From Nageia nagi (taxonomy: Eukaryota > Pinophyta): a stretch of 64,000 bases of DNA. Location: assembly GCA_050084985.1 (NCBI GenBank), contig JBITNC010000001.1:13578001-13642000 (forward strand), read 5' to 3'. This document shows, piece by piece, positions 45,301-56,609 of the stretch; position 1 is the first letter of the stretch, and every line of letters starts with the position of its first letter. The notes beneath the pieces are model-generated. The model made no database searches and was not told the DNA's origin. It was given only the letters and a program-made list of their open reading frames with translations. The translations under genes and the position numbers were made by a program.

Positions 45301-45640
45301 TGCAAGTAACATAACAAGGTTAGTATAAACAAATGAATTGCATCATATTGTTAGTTCCAAGCATATTTAAAAAAATGAACTAACACATAGCATAAAATAT
45401 GTTAGTATTAGTGAGATATTTTAAACCAAATTCCAAGAGGGAAGGATATTATACCTTCTCTTGAGTTTACCTTACAAGAGTGAAGGTGGACCTCTAAAAA
45501 TGAAGTGAGATGAAGCCTTCAAGAATGTTGAAGATGAACTTTCAAACTAAGGATATATATATGATAATGTAACTTATCCTACACTACATGTCATGAGCAT
45601 GCCCCTTGGGTAAAAGGATGTGAAGAGGAACTTCTAAGGA
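42349..45640 (-). other. Leader of the old minus-strand copia
   Basis: About 3.3 kb between primer site and gag, matching the layout of the young element's leader. It contains homologous text at about 42600-42960 (partner 33060-33420), ATGCAT-rich repeats at about 43190-43650 and an island at 44260-44700 that is C+T-rich in the sense direction. A GTAAG|GTAAAC donor-like site lies near 45472. No gene. Confidence 0.75.
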
Positions 45641-45652
45641 TCTCTGATACCA
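45641..45652 (-). other. Primer binding site of the old minus-strand copia
   Basis: On the minus strand TGGTATCAGAGA, one mismatch from the initiator Met-tRNA site, immediately downstream of the 5' LTR in element orientation. Confidence 0.85.
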
Positions 45653-45654
45653 AA

Positions 45655-46155
45655 TGAGAGAATTGAACTATAACATGAACAACTTTAAACTCCCAAGATC
45701 ACATGAAAGCTCTCAATTCACATCTAACTATCACACAAAGAAATCTCACAAAGATAACATAATATGTAAGTGGTTCCTCCAACTAGGAGTACATCGACTA
45801 ATTATATCTTTACTTCAATCACAAATATAGCTCTCTTACAATCCTCCTAATCTCAACTCCTAAACACTATCTTTTAGCATAACTTTACTCCATAATTGGT
45901 GTGTAATCACAAAGAGAGAGCCTTCTATTTATAGGCCAAAATCCTTCTTTGGATCACTCTTTTATCCAATATACAAAAGCATGGCATGTACATCCTTTAA
46001 CCCAAGGGGCATGCTCATGACATGGAGTTTAGGATAAGTTATATTATCATATTCACTTAAATACTTAAGGTATCAAATGATACCCTTAAGTATTAGTGAA
46101 CTTACATAGAATATTATTAGATAACCTTTACAATAATGCATTATACATTCCTATA
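45655..46155 (-). repeat. 5' LTR of the old minus-strand copia
   Basis: A 501-bp LTR next to the primer site. On the plus strand it starts TGAGAGAATTG and ends CCTATA, a mutated form of CCAACA. Flanks of the whole element (TATAT before 29170, GAACT after 46155) do not match, so no target-site duplication is visible. Confidence 0.9.
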
Positions 46156-47165
46156 GAACTAGTATGTGCATTTTTTGTTATGCTCTAATTTGTAATGATG
46201 ATAAACACATGTTATATGTATAATAGGTGACTATGAGTTTTGGCCTGGCATCTTTATGATGACTTATAATACACCATTGATCAGTTTATGATGGCATTTG
46301 TTTTATTCATCTATCCTTATTAATATGAATATGATGCATCTAACTGATATTGTTATTTGAGCTGCTTATGACTTGCAGGTTCCTTTGAGATTGCAAGTTA
46401 CTTACTTCAAGTGTGCAAGCTTATAGAGACTCATCATGACTTCCAGTTGGATGACTACTTTATGTACATTGAAATTGATTATTATTAATGATTATATTGT
46501 AAACCATTTGTTAAAATGGTAAATTAGAGAGTCTCAAACTAGATCTTTCGTACTTCACAAATATGTAAAAAGTTTTAATCTTCAATTATATCTATTTGGA
46601 GAACTCTCTTACTTTCTCTATTTTCTTCTCTCTTATCCACTCTATCCCAATATTGCATTAAGTGGGAGTGTTGGAATGTATAATGCATTATTGTAAAGGT
46701 TTGTATTAATCCTCTTTGTAAATTCACTAATACTTAAGGGTATCATTTTATACCTTAAGTATTTAAGTGAATATGATAATATAACTTGGTCCTACACTCC
46801 ATGTCATGAGCATGCCCCTTGGGTAAAATGAAGTGCATGTCATGCCTTTATACATTAGGTAAAAGGGTGATCCAAAGAGAGATTTTGGCCTATAAATAGA
46901 AGGCCCCCTCTTTGTGATTATTCACCAATTTGTAGAGTAAAGTTATGCTAGAGGATAGTATTCAAGAGTTTAGTTTACAAATATTGTAAGAGTTCATATT
47001 GTGAATAAAGTGAGATCTAGTTAGTGGATGTACTCCTAATTGGAGGAACCACTTATATCTTGAGTTATCTTTATGAGATTGCTTTGTGAATTTGTTAGAT
47101 GTGATTTGTGAGCTTTAATATGATCTTGAAAATATAGAGTTAATTAGTTTATATTTCAATTCTCA
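46156..47165 (+). mobile_element. 3' remnant of a second plus-strand copia (UTR plus LTR)
   Basis: 46156-46668 matches the 3' untranslated region of this copia family (text related to 36860-37338), including an AAGTGGGAG polypurine tract. It is followed by a 497-bp LTR at 46669-47165 (TGTTGG to TTCTCA). The rest of this element is not seen on the other side of the old minus-strand copia, so it is truncated. Confidence 0.87.
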
Positions 47166-48093
47166 CACATTACCCACACACACTTTTCCAAAATCACCAT
47201 GGACATAATAAAAAAAGAGACTCCTGTAGGAAGTGGTATGGAACTTGGCTCCTGAATCTAGCACACAAGATTCATCAATAGAAGAGGAAAAAAGAATAAA
47301 AGCATCCTAAAGAAGATCACCTACAACATTTTCCTTTGATTTCTCACCATACCTTTCACTAATATCAACCATCCTCTCTTGGCAATCTCTCTTAGAATGT
47401 CCCCCTTTTCCATAATACCAGTAATCCCCTTTCACCTTAGACCTAGACTTGGATCTACCTCTAGTTTAGTTCCTTTCCCTATGATTTTACCTTCTTTTAT
47501 CACTTACACTCAAATTTGTATTAGATTTTACCTCACCAATGTTTTTATGATGAATACCCTCACTCACAATCACACTCACAACATCCTCAAACTTCAAAGT
47601 GCTCTTTTTAGAAACATAATAACTAACAATCATCAACAAGCCATCCTAGCTATCAGGTAATGAACACAACAACAAAAGAGCTTGAATCTCATCTTCAAAC
47701 TCAATCTCAATAGATACTAACATATTTACAATGCCATGAAATTCATTGAAATGATCTTGAATAGATCCACCTTCTAACATTTTTAGGTTAAACAATTTCT
47801 TCATGAGAAATACCTTGTTATAAGTTGAGGGTTTCTCATACAAATTTGTTAATGCATCCATGAGCCCTTTGGTGGTAGTCTGGCCATGAATATTGGAAGA
47901 AACATAATCAGCAAGGCTCAATCAGATCACCCCTAAATCCTTCTTATCTAACAACTTCTAATCTTCATCCTTCATGCCTCCTAGTTTGCCAGATACAAGT
48001 CATCCTTCATATAGAGATAGTATTTTATCTTTTGCCTCCACACACCAAACCCTTACCCATTAAACTTTTCAATATTAAATGCAAAATCTTCAT
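47166..48093 (-). pseudogene. Gag and protease of a different minus-strand copia (copia C)
   Basis: Read on the minus strand from the ATG at 48093 (MDEDFAFNIEKFNG-like start, then VWRQKIKYYLYMKDD). Gag continues openly at 47921-47646 (the SSNIHGQTTTKGLMDALTNL block, the MKKLFNLKMLEGGS block, ALLLLCSLPDS). After a linker, a protease region with a CVLDSGA-type motif is found near 47270. Several stops are present. The element is cut at 47166 by the neighbouring plus-strand LTR and its pol is missing. The gag differs clearly from the copia A family. Confidence 0.85.
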
Positions 48094-48150
48094 CTATTGC
48101 TCCCACTCAATTAGAAAATCCTTCTAAGAGTGTTTAACCCAATAAGAAAA

Positions 48151-48747
48151 GCTCTGATACTAATTATTGTAATAGATCCAAGCTCACACATAGCCACAGC
48201 AATGAGATCAGTAGAAAAAAATAAGAGATTCAACAATACCCATAATCTACAACAAGAAGGAAGTAAACATCCATATTCAAGCATGAAGAAAAATGAGCAT
48301 TCATATTAAGAAATGCAATATAGATTTAACAAGGTTCACCTAGTGTGAGCTATGTCCCCAGAGAAATAAATTAATCGGATCCTTTTACTATAATCCAAAC
48401 AATAGAAGGATTATAACTAGCATCAACCCAAATGCAAAATCTCTCTATTTTCTCACAAGCTCTCTCTCAAGCTTTCATATGCACAAAGCTTAGCACAAAA
48501 AAAAACCCTCACATTTTCCTTCATACAAACTCCTTATAAAAGAGTTTACAATATGTGACCTAAGATCAATGGTCCACATTACAATTTGTAACCTAATAAC
48601 AATGATTTAGATTTATCACTAAAATAGCATCCACCACATGTGTGGATATAGGGAGTGGTGGGGTGCTTCGATGTACATTAAATGCACACATGCACCTCCT
48701 AGAAATAGTCTCCACTTTCTAATAGCCTTTGTCTACACATCATAACA
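48151..48747 (-). repeat. Copia C primer binding site and 5' LTR
   Basis: A primer-site complement GCTCTGATACTA at 48151-48162 precedes a 580-bp LTR (48168-48747) that on the minus strand reads TGTTATGATG to ATCTATTACA. The LTR abuts a dioxygenase gene fragment exactly at 48748, so copia C jumped into that pseudogene. The other LTR is lost. Confidence 0.83.
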
Positions 48748-49560
48748 AGTTGGTCTCCCATTTGGATGATAATATGTTGGGAACGTAATCAACATGAAAT
48801 CAAAGCCTATCTTTGTAGACTTGAAGTCTAAGAACTTTGTTCAAAACCAGAAGGGTAATTATGCTCATATCGATGCGAGCTTCCACTCCTAGAGCAAGTT
48901 TGGTTGTGGTCAGGTCGGATAGTAATTTATTTTCATATTCATTTCTAAATCGTTACCACCAAGGGCTTCTTTCAAAGCCCCCTCCATCGAGAGCAATGTA
49001 TTCAACACTCTCAGAAGTGCTCATCCATATTCTTCCTTTGCCTCTTGTAATATGCAAACTATGTCAACTTAGCAAATTCAATTTGAAAGAGTATTATTGA
49101 CTTACCAGGTAGATAGCCAAAGCGAAAAGAGGAAATCATGTACACATAAGATGAAGGTCCTAGTAGTCAATCCATTCCAACTTTTTGAGAAAAAGTAATG
49201 AGAATTCCTTATTACACAGAGAAAAAAGATTACTTTTCATTGAGAAATCCTTCTATGGGTGGAGTGTTATAGCCTCTAAATAACACACAAAACTAATTGA
49301 ATTAATGGAAGCCCAATCGACATCGAAATATATTGAGTTGTAGAATAATTACGAAAGGTTTATCCAAGAATTGAAAGTGAATCAAATCAAATAGGTTGAG
49401 ATTATCCAAAGAGAGCATGGATCAAAATATACCTACTAATGAAATAAAGTGCACAATAGAGAAAGGTTCGTTACTCGTAAAATTCTTCTGACAAAATCCA
49501 TTAATATTATAGCATAATAAATGTCAATATTAAAGTTGGTAAATGATAAAAAAGGCCTCA
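48748..49560 (-). pseudogene. 2-oxoglutarate dioxygenase gene fragment, copy 1
   Basis: On the minus strand an exon with KLEWIDY lies near 49185, followed by a GT..AG intron from about 49110. The next exon carries decayed text equivalent to EMYMKINYYP (about 48910) and a GVEAR-DMS segment, where the functional family has HTD and binds iron with the histidine and aspartate. It ends at GDQL where copia C is inserted. Frame breaks and the loss of the iron-binding histidine (CGC/CGA-type change) make it dead. It is a diverged duplicate of the 56610-58060 gene. Confidence 0.85.
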
Positions 49561-50130
49561 ACTTAGGGAACTTAAACACCCTATTCCTATGAAGCTATCC
49601 TCCCTCTAAATTCAAACATATATGCGTCAACTATATAGCCCAAAAATAAACAAAATTGTATCCTACTAGATAAATAAGGATTAGCCACCTAAAAATTTGA
49701 CTTCCTTTACACAATTAACCCTAGTATGCAAGCAATGCAAATTTTTAATTCCACCATTTTAAGCTATATACTTAGAGCGTATATGCTCCAGTTTGGAGGG
49801 AGGATAGCTTTTCGCTTCCTATTGTCTAGTGCTCGTCAGGGTTTAAATTTGATGGGCTATACTTGTCATTAAATTTTTGAATGATGGTTTACTCTTCAAT
49901 TTTACCTATTAATATAATATTTTATACTTCTATATGTATTTATAAAAATATTTAATCTATTAATATATATATATATATTTGACAAGTAAAAATTACATTT
50001 AAACTGCATAGATGATGGTTATTTTTAAATTATGGTTGTATTTGACGAAAAAAATGCCAATGCTTTCACCCACCATTATATAGGCCTTGAAACACGTCCT
50101 TTGTGCAACATGGGTTTGTTAATCCATATG
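49515..50130. other. Segment present in only one dioxygenase duplicate
   Basis: About 600 bp here have no counterpart in the sister duplicate near 57715, so it is either an insertion in this copy or a deletion in the other. It contains a (TA)n run near 49960. No coding or transposon signature was recognised. Confidence 0.5.
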
Positions 50131-50643
50131 ATCTTCATGAATTGGTCCATACATCTAGAACACATGCATTGTCTTCACCTCCCTCTCATCATCTAATGTT
50201 TGACCATGTATTAATTAATAGACCATATCATAACATATCATTGCATTAAAATAATTAGTAATTATATTGCCCACCCCACGATATATGGGAGAATTAAAAT
50301 GAGATCTTATAAATCATCATTAGCAACGATGAATTAACATAAATCAAGATTTTGAATTAAAGATAAATAATATTATTATTATTAATTAATTAAAAGCATG
50401 TTTGAGATAATACATGAAGTTTTTTAAACTTCGTTTGATACAAAAAAAATTCCTACAAATATAAACAACTTTTTTTAAAGAACATTGATTCAAATACATT
50501 CGATTGGCTATAATGTGACATTCCTAATTAATGAAGGACAAAAGTATGTTTTGAAATCACCTTACAAAGTGTTATGAGTGGTTTTAGTATGGAATATGGA
50601 TGTTTGGTTTCAGTTGAGATGGGTAGTTTATTAATACTCAAAG

Positions 50644-51388
50644 GAACCTCTTTCGCCAAAATTGCTCCATTACTCTCACTTTTATCTTCAACTAGAGAAT
50701 GGTTTGATCACTAGTTCAAAATATAACTTGATATAGATGTTGTATAACCTCAATTTTCCTTTAGCTCAGCTATGAGTTTGCTACCACTAGTTGTGTATTG
50801 AGATAGATCATCACCTCCCCAAAGATCAACGTAATTGCAGATTATGCAATCTTGATGTGGAATCTGAGGAGCATTTCATTTTCACTTATCCTATCTACTA
50901 TGAGATACGAGTTAAATATTATTACTTATTTAGAGACACCCATACACTTTAGTCTTGGATTAATTATGAAGACCAAAGATGCATTGCCCTTTTCATCCAA
51001 GAATTGTTTAATCTTAGAAAAATACTACTTAGTAACAGTTTGCAAAGCATAGCAGGATCTTAACTTATCACTTCATTTTTCCAGCCTTCAGAAGCCATGA
51101 CCACGAAACACCAAGGTGATCATAAAGATACAACAATAATCTCTCATCATCGATTGCAACATGGACCATCTATGAGGACATCAAACTCTTATATGACTCA
51201 CTTCTTTACACGCTTGAATGTTGGGAGAAATCCTTGATTCATAGACCTTGTTTATGTTATGTTTATTATTTTTCTTATTTTATTTCCTCTGGAGTTGCAC
51301 TAAACACTCCCATTGCTTTGTATATGTCCTACTTTACAACCCTATTGACATTTTTGGTCACCAATGGACATTAATACAAATTCTATTC
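50644..51388 (+). mobile_element. 5'-truncated LINE 3' end
   Basis: A 745-bp insertion, flanked by TACTCAAAG and TATTCAAAG (one mismatch), not present in the left arm. It encodes the zinc-binding tail of a LINE reverse transcriptase: CxxC in CRLCNLDVES followed by EHFIFTYP near 50840-50880, then YEDQRCIALFIQEL near 50970. The 3' end reads ACATTAATACAAATTC followed by TATTC repeats. L1-type by these features. Confidence 0.85.
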
Positions 51389-51580
51389 TATTCAAAGAGT
51401 AATATTAAATTTAGTTAAATTTCAATTAATTTATGATTATGAAGTATAAGGTATATTGGAATTACATATTTAATGAGATGATTTTATTATAATTTTAAGA
51501 GCATTTAAAATTATAGGTGGTATTAATGTGAAATGGAATACATGGTTTTATTACACAAATATTTAGAGTGTTGATTATTT

Positions 51581-51841
51581 TTTCTTTGGTGAAAAGGTTT
51601 ATATTATATTAGTAATAAAACTTTAACAATAAAAGGTAGTGGGTGGTCATGTCACACCCTTGACAAACATACCAATTCTAATGATGGGTTAGGATACAAA
51701 GCAAAACTACCTTACAAAGTTCGAGAAAAATATATTTAACAACCTGCCTTTGCAAGGGAAAGACAACCAAGAACTACATTTATTAATCAAAGCAGGGGGA
51801 TCTAGGAGCTAGATCCTCATCATGAGCTACCAACTTCTCTC
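51581..51841 (-). mobile_element. Short LINE-type fragment
   Basis: A 261-bp insertion absent from the left arm, flanked by GTTGATTATTT and GTTGACTATTT (11 bp, one mismatch). On the minus strand it ends in an A-rich tail (AAAACCTTTTCACCAAAGAAA type). It is probably a very 5'-truncated LINE, although a SINE is possible since no internal promoter boxes were found. Confidence 0.75.
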
Positions 51842-53901
51842 GTTGACTATTTAACTTAATGAATGATACATAAATATGTATCAACCTTTAAAAGAATAAT
51901 AATAATTGAGTATCAAAATCAACTTTTGTCTGCTATTTACATTGATAATCGAAGAAGCTTCATATATTATTTAGGGTTTTGATCAAAAATATGTTTTGTA
52001 TGATAATATCATAAGTATACACCTACAAATATCGAATAAATTTGTAATTCCCAAATAAAAAATTGATAATAAATTTTTCAAAATAATATTTTCTATCACT
52101 ATAAAACCTTCAAGATTTTGATTATTAAATTGATAGTATTTAAATCTTATATTAAATTTTAATTATATCCACACTTAGTATATTTTTATATTATTTTATT
52201 CATTTAACCAACATTATAATAGTTATTACTTTGAGTGATAAATAAAATTTACATTATTTTTCAATTAATTAAATACATATGATTAACCAAATGATTATAT
52301 AAGTATTCAATTCATATTATAGTTCATAATGAGTGCACTAGTCAAAATGACTATTTTAATAGTAGTTTTTTCTTCTCACATTTAAAATTAATAATGATAG
52401 AGTTTGAAAATTCATCTTAGGTGATCAATACATGCACATGGCATTACAGTTTCATTTTTAGATTATATTAAGTATGTTTTGCATGGGAGCATGCTCATTT
52501 TATAACTTTAACATCCTTTAACAAATATATGATGTAGGGTATATAATATTATTTGTATAAAATTATAGATGGTTATATATGCTCTACATTGGTTTTGGTC
52601 AATCTCAAGAGGACACATATAAATATTAAAATTATATCTTCCAACTTATAATTTATATATTTTTAAACTCAAATATGATTTTTTTTATGCTATCATATTT
52701 TCCAAATAATTAAATTAAGAGTGATTTTGTTCATAAAGTTCAAAAATTCAAATCACATGTTGGTGAATTTTCTAAAATTTAAAACTTTTCATTCATGTTT
52801 AAAATCTATGAAATCAAGGACACAATGTACATAATCAAGTCTTCTTCCATTGTAGCATAGAGACCATTTCGAAATGATGAACTCTCCTCAATAATCATTA
52901 AATCTCATCGAGTAAAGAAAACATTCTTAATTGTTAAATTCCATTGTCGTCCACATGTTTGATGATTGAACATACTAATACAAGTTATTAATATAACACA
53001 ATACATGTAATAATTAATCATTCAAATTATTAATACAACACATAAAACATATGAAAATATAGTATTTTTTCATTTTTATTATATTATTATTTTATATTAA
53101 TACAATACTCCATAGAGGTATTCGAGGAGAGTAAACCAACATTTCATTGTCAACTCCACTTAGAAACCATGTGAGTTTTATCTTCAATCCAAAAAAATCC
53201 CAAACGCCATTGCATAAATGAGACAAAGATAAGAGGATTTCGCCAGGGAAAGGGAGAGATTCCACCCATAACATGTAGAGAATTATGGTTGTCGTTGTCC
53301 TTATTTGACTGATGCTCAATTGATTGTTGTAAGATCAAATGCTGCTATTTTAAATAATTCTTATTATATGTTATATAGAAATGATATTTTAGCTTTTATT
53401 ATATTTCACCAACCTACTTCACATCATCTAGAATTATTTAAATATAATGAACTCTCATATTTTGTTATGAATTACTTCTCGTATTCTAGAACATCTCTTG
53501 TATTTTTTTATAAATATTAGAAGATAAATTATTATCCTTTAATAATTCTTAATAACTATAACTTAAATTATTTTTGTTTATTTCTTTACTATATTATTTC
53601 ATTGTGGAATATATGTATATTCCTACTTTAAAAAGTAACTCTAAAAATACATTCCTATTCAAAATATCACGAACTTCAAACTTTTGATTGAGAGTGCAAT
53701 TTCTTCCATATATTCCAACTATATACAATAGAAAGCTCCCAAACCAAAAGCTGCATGGATGCATATATTACAAAGTAAAAAGAATTGAATTGAATTGAAT
53801 TGCGATTGACCTGATCAAGCCCTGGTTCTCCAATGCATGATCAAAACACAAAATTCTAACATCAAGCCCTCAAATCTCCCTGAACTGAAGTGGGGTATTC
53901 T

Positions 53902-55305
53902 TCAATTTGATCTGGGGCTCTCCCAAACCTCGACCCCCTGCAAACCCTTCCTTGCCACAAAAACCCTATTCCCCCCTGCTACCATCCTGGTGATTCTGTC
54001 CCCCTCCTCCCTACCACCCACAAAGCTTCTCCTCAAAACCTTCCCCTCCATGGAACCTACATCACACCACGCCTCCAAATCCCTACCCCTGCTCACAAAC
54101 ACCTGCTTTCCATAACCCAACACCTTGTTTTGGGCACCACCAAAGCAACCCCCAGGTGCCGGGTTCGAATCACCCACAAAAATCCAGGGATTAGCCACTT
54201 GAAGATTCCGCAAATCCGCCATGAAAAGCCCCCCATCCCTCACGCCCACCTTGAAAATAGCCCCGAAATCTTCACCCACGGCCACGTCCGAAAAACAGTC
54301 CGAATAAGATGCATCCGATTTTCCGCCAGGTGCAGGGTTCGATTCCCGGCATTGCCAAACAACTTTCTGAGATCTAATATCCCATAGTTTTACTACCCCT
54401 CTGTAACCAAACGGACCGCTGTTAACAGAACTCGACAAAAGCAAGTTGTAGGTATTTATCCACTCCAGCTTTGTTGCAGGGGACTCGGAATTGACGGCGG
54501 AGCAGATCTCGCGACCCAATTCCGCCACGGAACGGAAAGATTCTCCGTCAATTAACAGAATTGTGTGGGCGTTCTTCCGGCTGCTCTCGAAGCTGGAGAA
54601 AATCAACTTGCTCGACGGACAAAACGCCGTCGCCTGCACGGTCGGCGCGTGGAGGCGCAACTCCGGGGACGAGGACACCCAGTGGACGGCTGCCGCGTGG
54701 GTTTTCCGGTGCAGGTCGTACACGTGGAGGCCCGGGAAATCGACGGCACCGGCGACGGCGATCGACGGAGAAATTGCCGTCAGGGAGTCGATGCAGTTGA
54801 AGTGAGTCAAGACCGTCGCTCTTTTCTGCAGCGTCCAATCGTAGACGGAGATTTTGCTTCCGTGGGAGAAGAGCAGATTTCCGTCACCGTCAACTGACAG
54901 GGATGATACATCGTCCCGTCCCGAGGGCACCACGACGGATTTCTTGACGGCATCGAGGGCATCGAATGGCGGAGGAGAGAGGGCCGCCTTCACGGCGCCC
55001 ACGACGCCATAGTAGGAGGCCTCCAAGAGAATTTCGTTGAGCGAGAAATCGACGTTAGTTGACGGAAAATATTTGGAGGTCCGGAGGATGGAGATGAGGA
55101 GGGAGAAGATCTCTGGATCGCGGTCGAAAAAGAGAGTTTCTTCGTATATTTTGTGGGGCTTGCAGAGGATCGAACCCGGGTCGGCGCGGTGTAAGGTAGC
55201 GGCGGAGGTCTGGAATAGGGTTCCGCCCACATTGATGGGGATGGTGGCCTTCTGGGGGAAGGAAGGAGGCGCCTGCAGGGTAGACTGGCCCTGGAACGGA
55301 GGCAT
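53902..55305 (-). CDS. BTB/POZ (T1) and WD40-like domain protein, intact right copy
   Basis: 467 residues in a single exon from the ATG at 55305; an upstream in-frame extension to 55404 is not shared with the left copy and is unlikely to be translated. The KCTD-type T1/BTB domain is at about 21-108 (INVGGTLFQTS, FFDRDPEIFSLLISILR, EASYYGV). It is followed by a WD40/YVTN-like region with VKLWDIRSQKVVWQC, a repeated SNPAPGG motif in the C-terminal third, and an end in VEVWESPRSN that the left copy has lost. Length agrees with the roughly 460-residue Arabidopsis homologues (At5g41330 type). T1/BTB proteins often assemble as oligomers and can serve as CUL3 ubiquitin-ligase adaptors; that role is family knowledge, not shown here. 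High GC content (about 55-60%) contrasts with the AT-rich surroundings. Confidence 0.95.
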   Translation of the reverse strand: MPPFQGQSTLQAPPSFPQKATIPINVGGTLFQTSAATLHRADPGSILCKPHKIYEETLFFDRDPEIFSLLISILRTSKYFPSTNVDFSLNEILLEASYYGVVGAVKAALSPPPFDALDAVKKSVVVPSGRDDVSSLSVDGDGNLLFSHGSKISVYDWTLQKRATVLTHFNCIDSLTAISPSIAVAGAVDFPGLHVYDLHRKTHAAAVHWVSSSPELRLHAPTVQATAFCPSSKLIFSSFESSRKNAHTILLIDGESFRSVAELGREICSAVNSESPATKLEWINTYNLLLSSSVNSGPFGYRGVVKLWDIRSQKVVWQCRESNPAPGGKSDASYSDCFSDVAVGEDFGAIFKVGVRDGGLFMADLRNLQVANPWIFVGDSNPAPGGCFGGAQNKVLGYGKQVFVSRGRDLEAWCDVGSMEGKVLRRSFVGGREEGDRITRMVAGGNRVFVARKGLQGVEVWESPRSN

Positions 55306-55560
55306 CGCTAGCTGGATATTCACTGTGTATATGTGCTGGCTTAAGGTGGGTGGATACTTGGTGTGTGTATACCGCTCCAATGAAGCAACCCTGAGATTAC
55401 ACATTGAGCGTAATGTATATATATGTGTTTGGATGTATATTCAGTGTATATATGCAGCAGAGTCCGGGTTTGCAGGGATGGATATACAGTGTATATATAT
55501 ATGTCTTGTTGAAAGAGCAATTGAGCTTGTTTTAAATGTGGCAGACTGGCAGACGGGTTG
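55306..55560 (-). promoter_or_regulatory. Upstream region of the right BTB gene
   Basis: It holds TATACAC/GTGTATAT-type repeats like the left arm but with a different number and spacing. The TATAAA of the left copy is TATACA here. The divergence upstream against near identity downstream suggests the two copies may be expressed differently. Confidence 0.4.
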
Positions 55561-56609
55561 ATCTGATGCTCTATCACGTTGTCTTTCGCAATTCGCACGC
55601 GGGTTCCTCCAGGCTTCCAGAAGATCCATTGCAGTAGTCAAACTTCTATAGGAGGTTAAACTGGCGACAGTCTAATTAGCATGCAATATGTCCGAAATCC
55701 TACGGTAACGAAAGCATTGCACCGTCGGATGAGCTAAAGTGCAGGCCGGAGACCGTTCTAAAAGTCAACTTATGACGGCTGTTAAGTGAATATTAAAATA
55801 ATAACAAACGTATTGACGGCGAGAAGACCAGATACCCCAAGTCGTATTATTAGCCAGCGGTGGAGATTTGTTTCCAACAAAATAGGATGGAATATGGACC
55901 GTTGATGAATTGACAATTTAGCTGTAGAGAGATGACCGTAGATACTTTTCGTGTGGTGTGTTTGGACTTTTTGCTTTTGTGGACATTGGAGAGCATATCT
56001 ATCAATCAACTTGGAAATATTGGTACGTCGTTAGGCGTTTCCTCTTCGAATTTTTTTTTTCTTTCTAAATTTACATTTCGTGGTTGAAAAATTTACAATT
56101 GATACATGTTTTGTTGGGTAAAAAAATTTAGATCAGATAATCATCTCATTTTTTTTTAGATTGTAGATGTTTTTTGTATTTAGTAATAATATATAAAAAT
56201 GATTTCATTAAAGATTAAATTCCTTGTAATTACATTTTGAATTATACCCCTTTCACTAATAAATATCAAACGAGAAACTAGAAACAGATATAATAAATGA
56301 GAAATATATATATAAAAAAATCAATTGAAAAACATAAATCATATAAAAACATCCCATTAAATTGTATTAATATTAGAATATGTAATTATACAACATTAAA
56401 GAAAAGAAATGTTATATAAAACATCACAAATATTTATAAAATAAACATTTAAATTGGAATTAAAAAAATTTACAAACTTTCAATTATAAAACATCTTATT
56501 AATCTATTACGAGTTTTACCATTGTAAGACACTTTGGCCCTTTAATATGTGTCTTCTTCCTTTAACTGCTGAAGTTCAAAGTCAAATCAGCAGGTATATA
56601 TTGTCGAAC

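Larger units (their letters stand above)
50250..56030 (-). repeat. Inverted segmental duplication, right arm
   Basis: Reverse-complement partner of 18971-23690. It contains the intact BTB gene plus two LINE fragments (50644-51388 and 51581-51841) absent from the left arm. Those two insertions therefore post-date the duplication, or were lost on the left. The arm is flanked on both sides by dioxygenase pseudogene copies in the same orientation. Confidence 0.9.

Noticed and set aside
54150-54355. tRNA B-box-like strings (GGGTTCGAATCACCC and GGGTTCGATTCCCGG) on the plus strand
   Set aside because: They lie inside the BTB coding sequence on the opposite strand, lack an A box and cloverleaf partner stems, and are explained by the repeated SNPAPGG codons.
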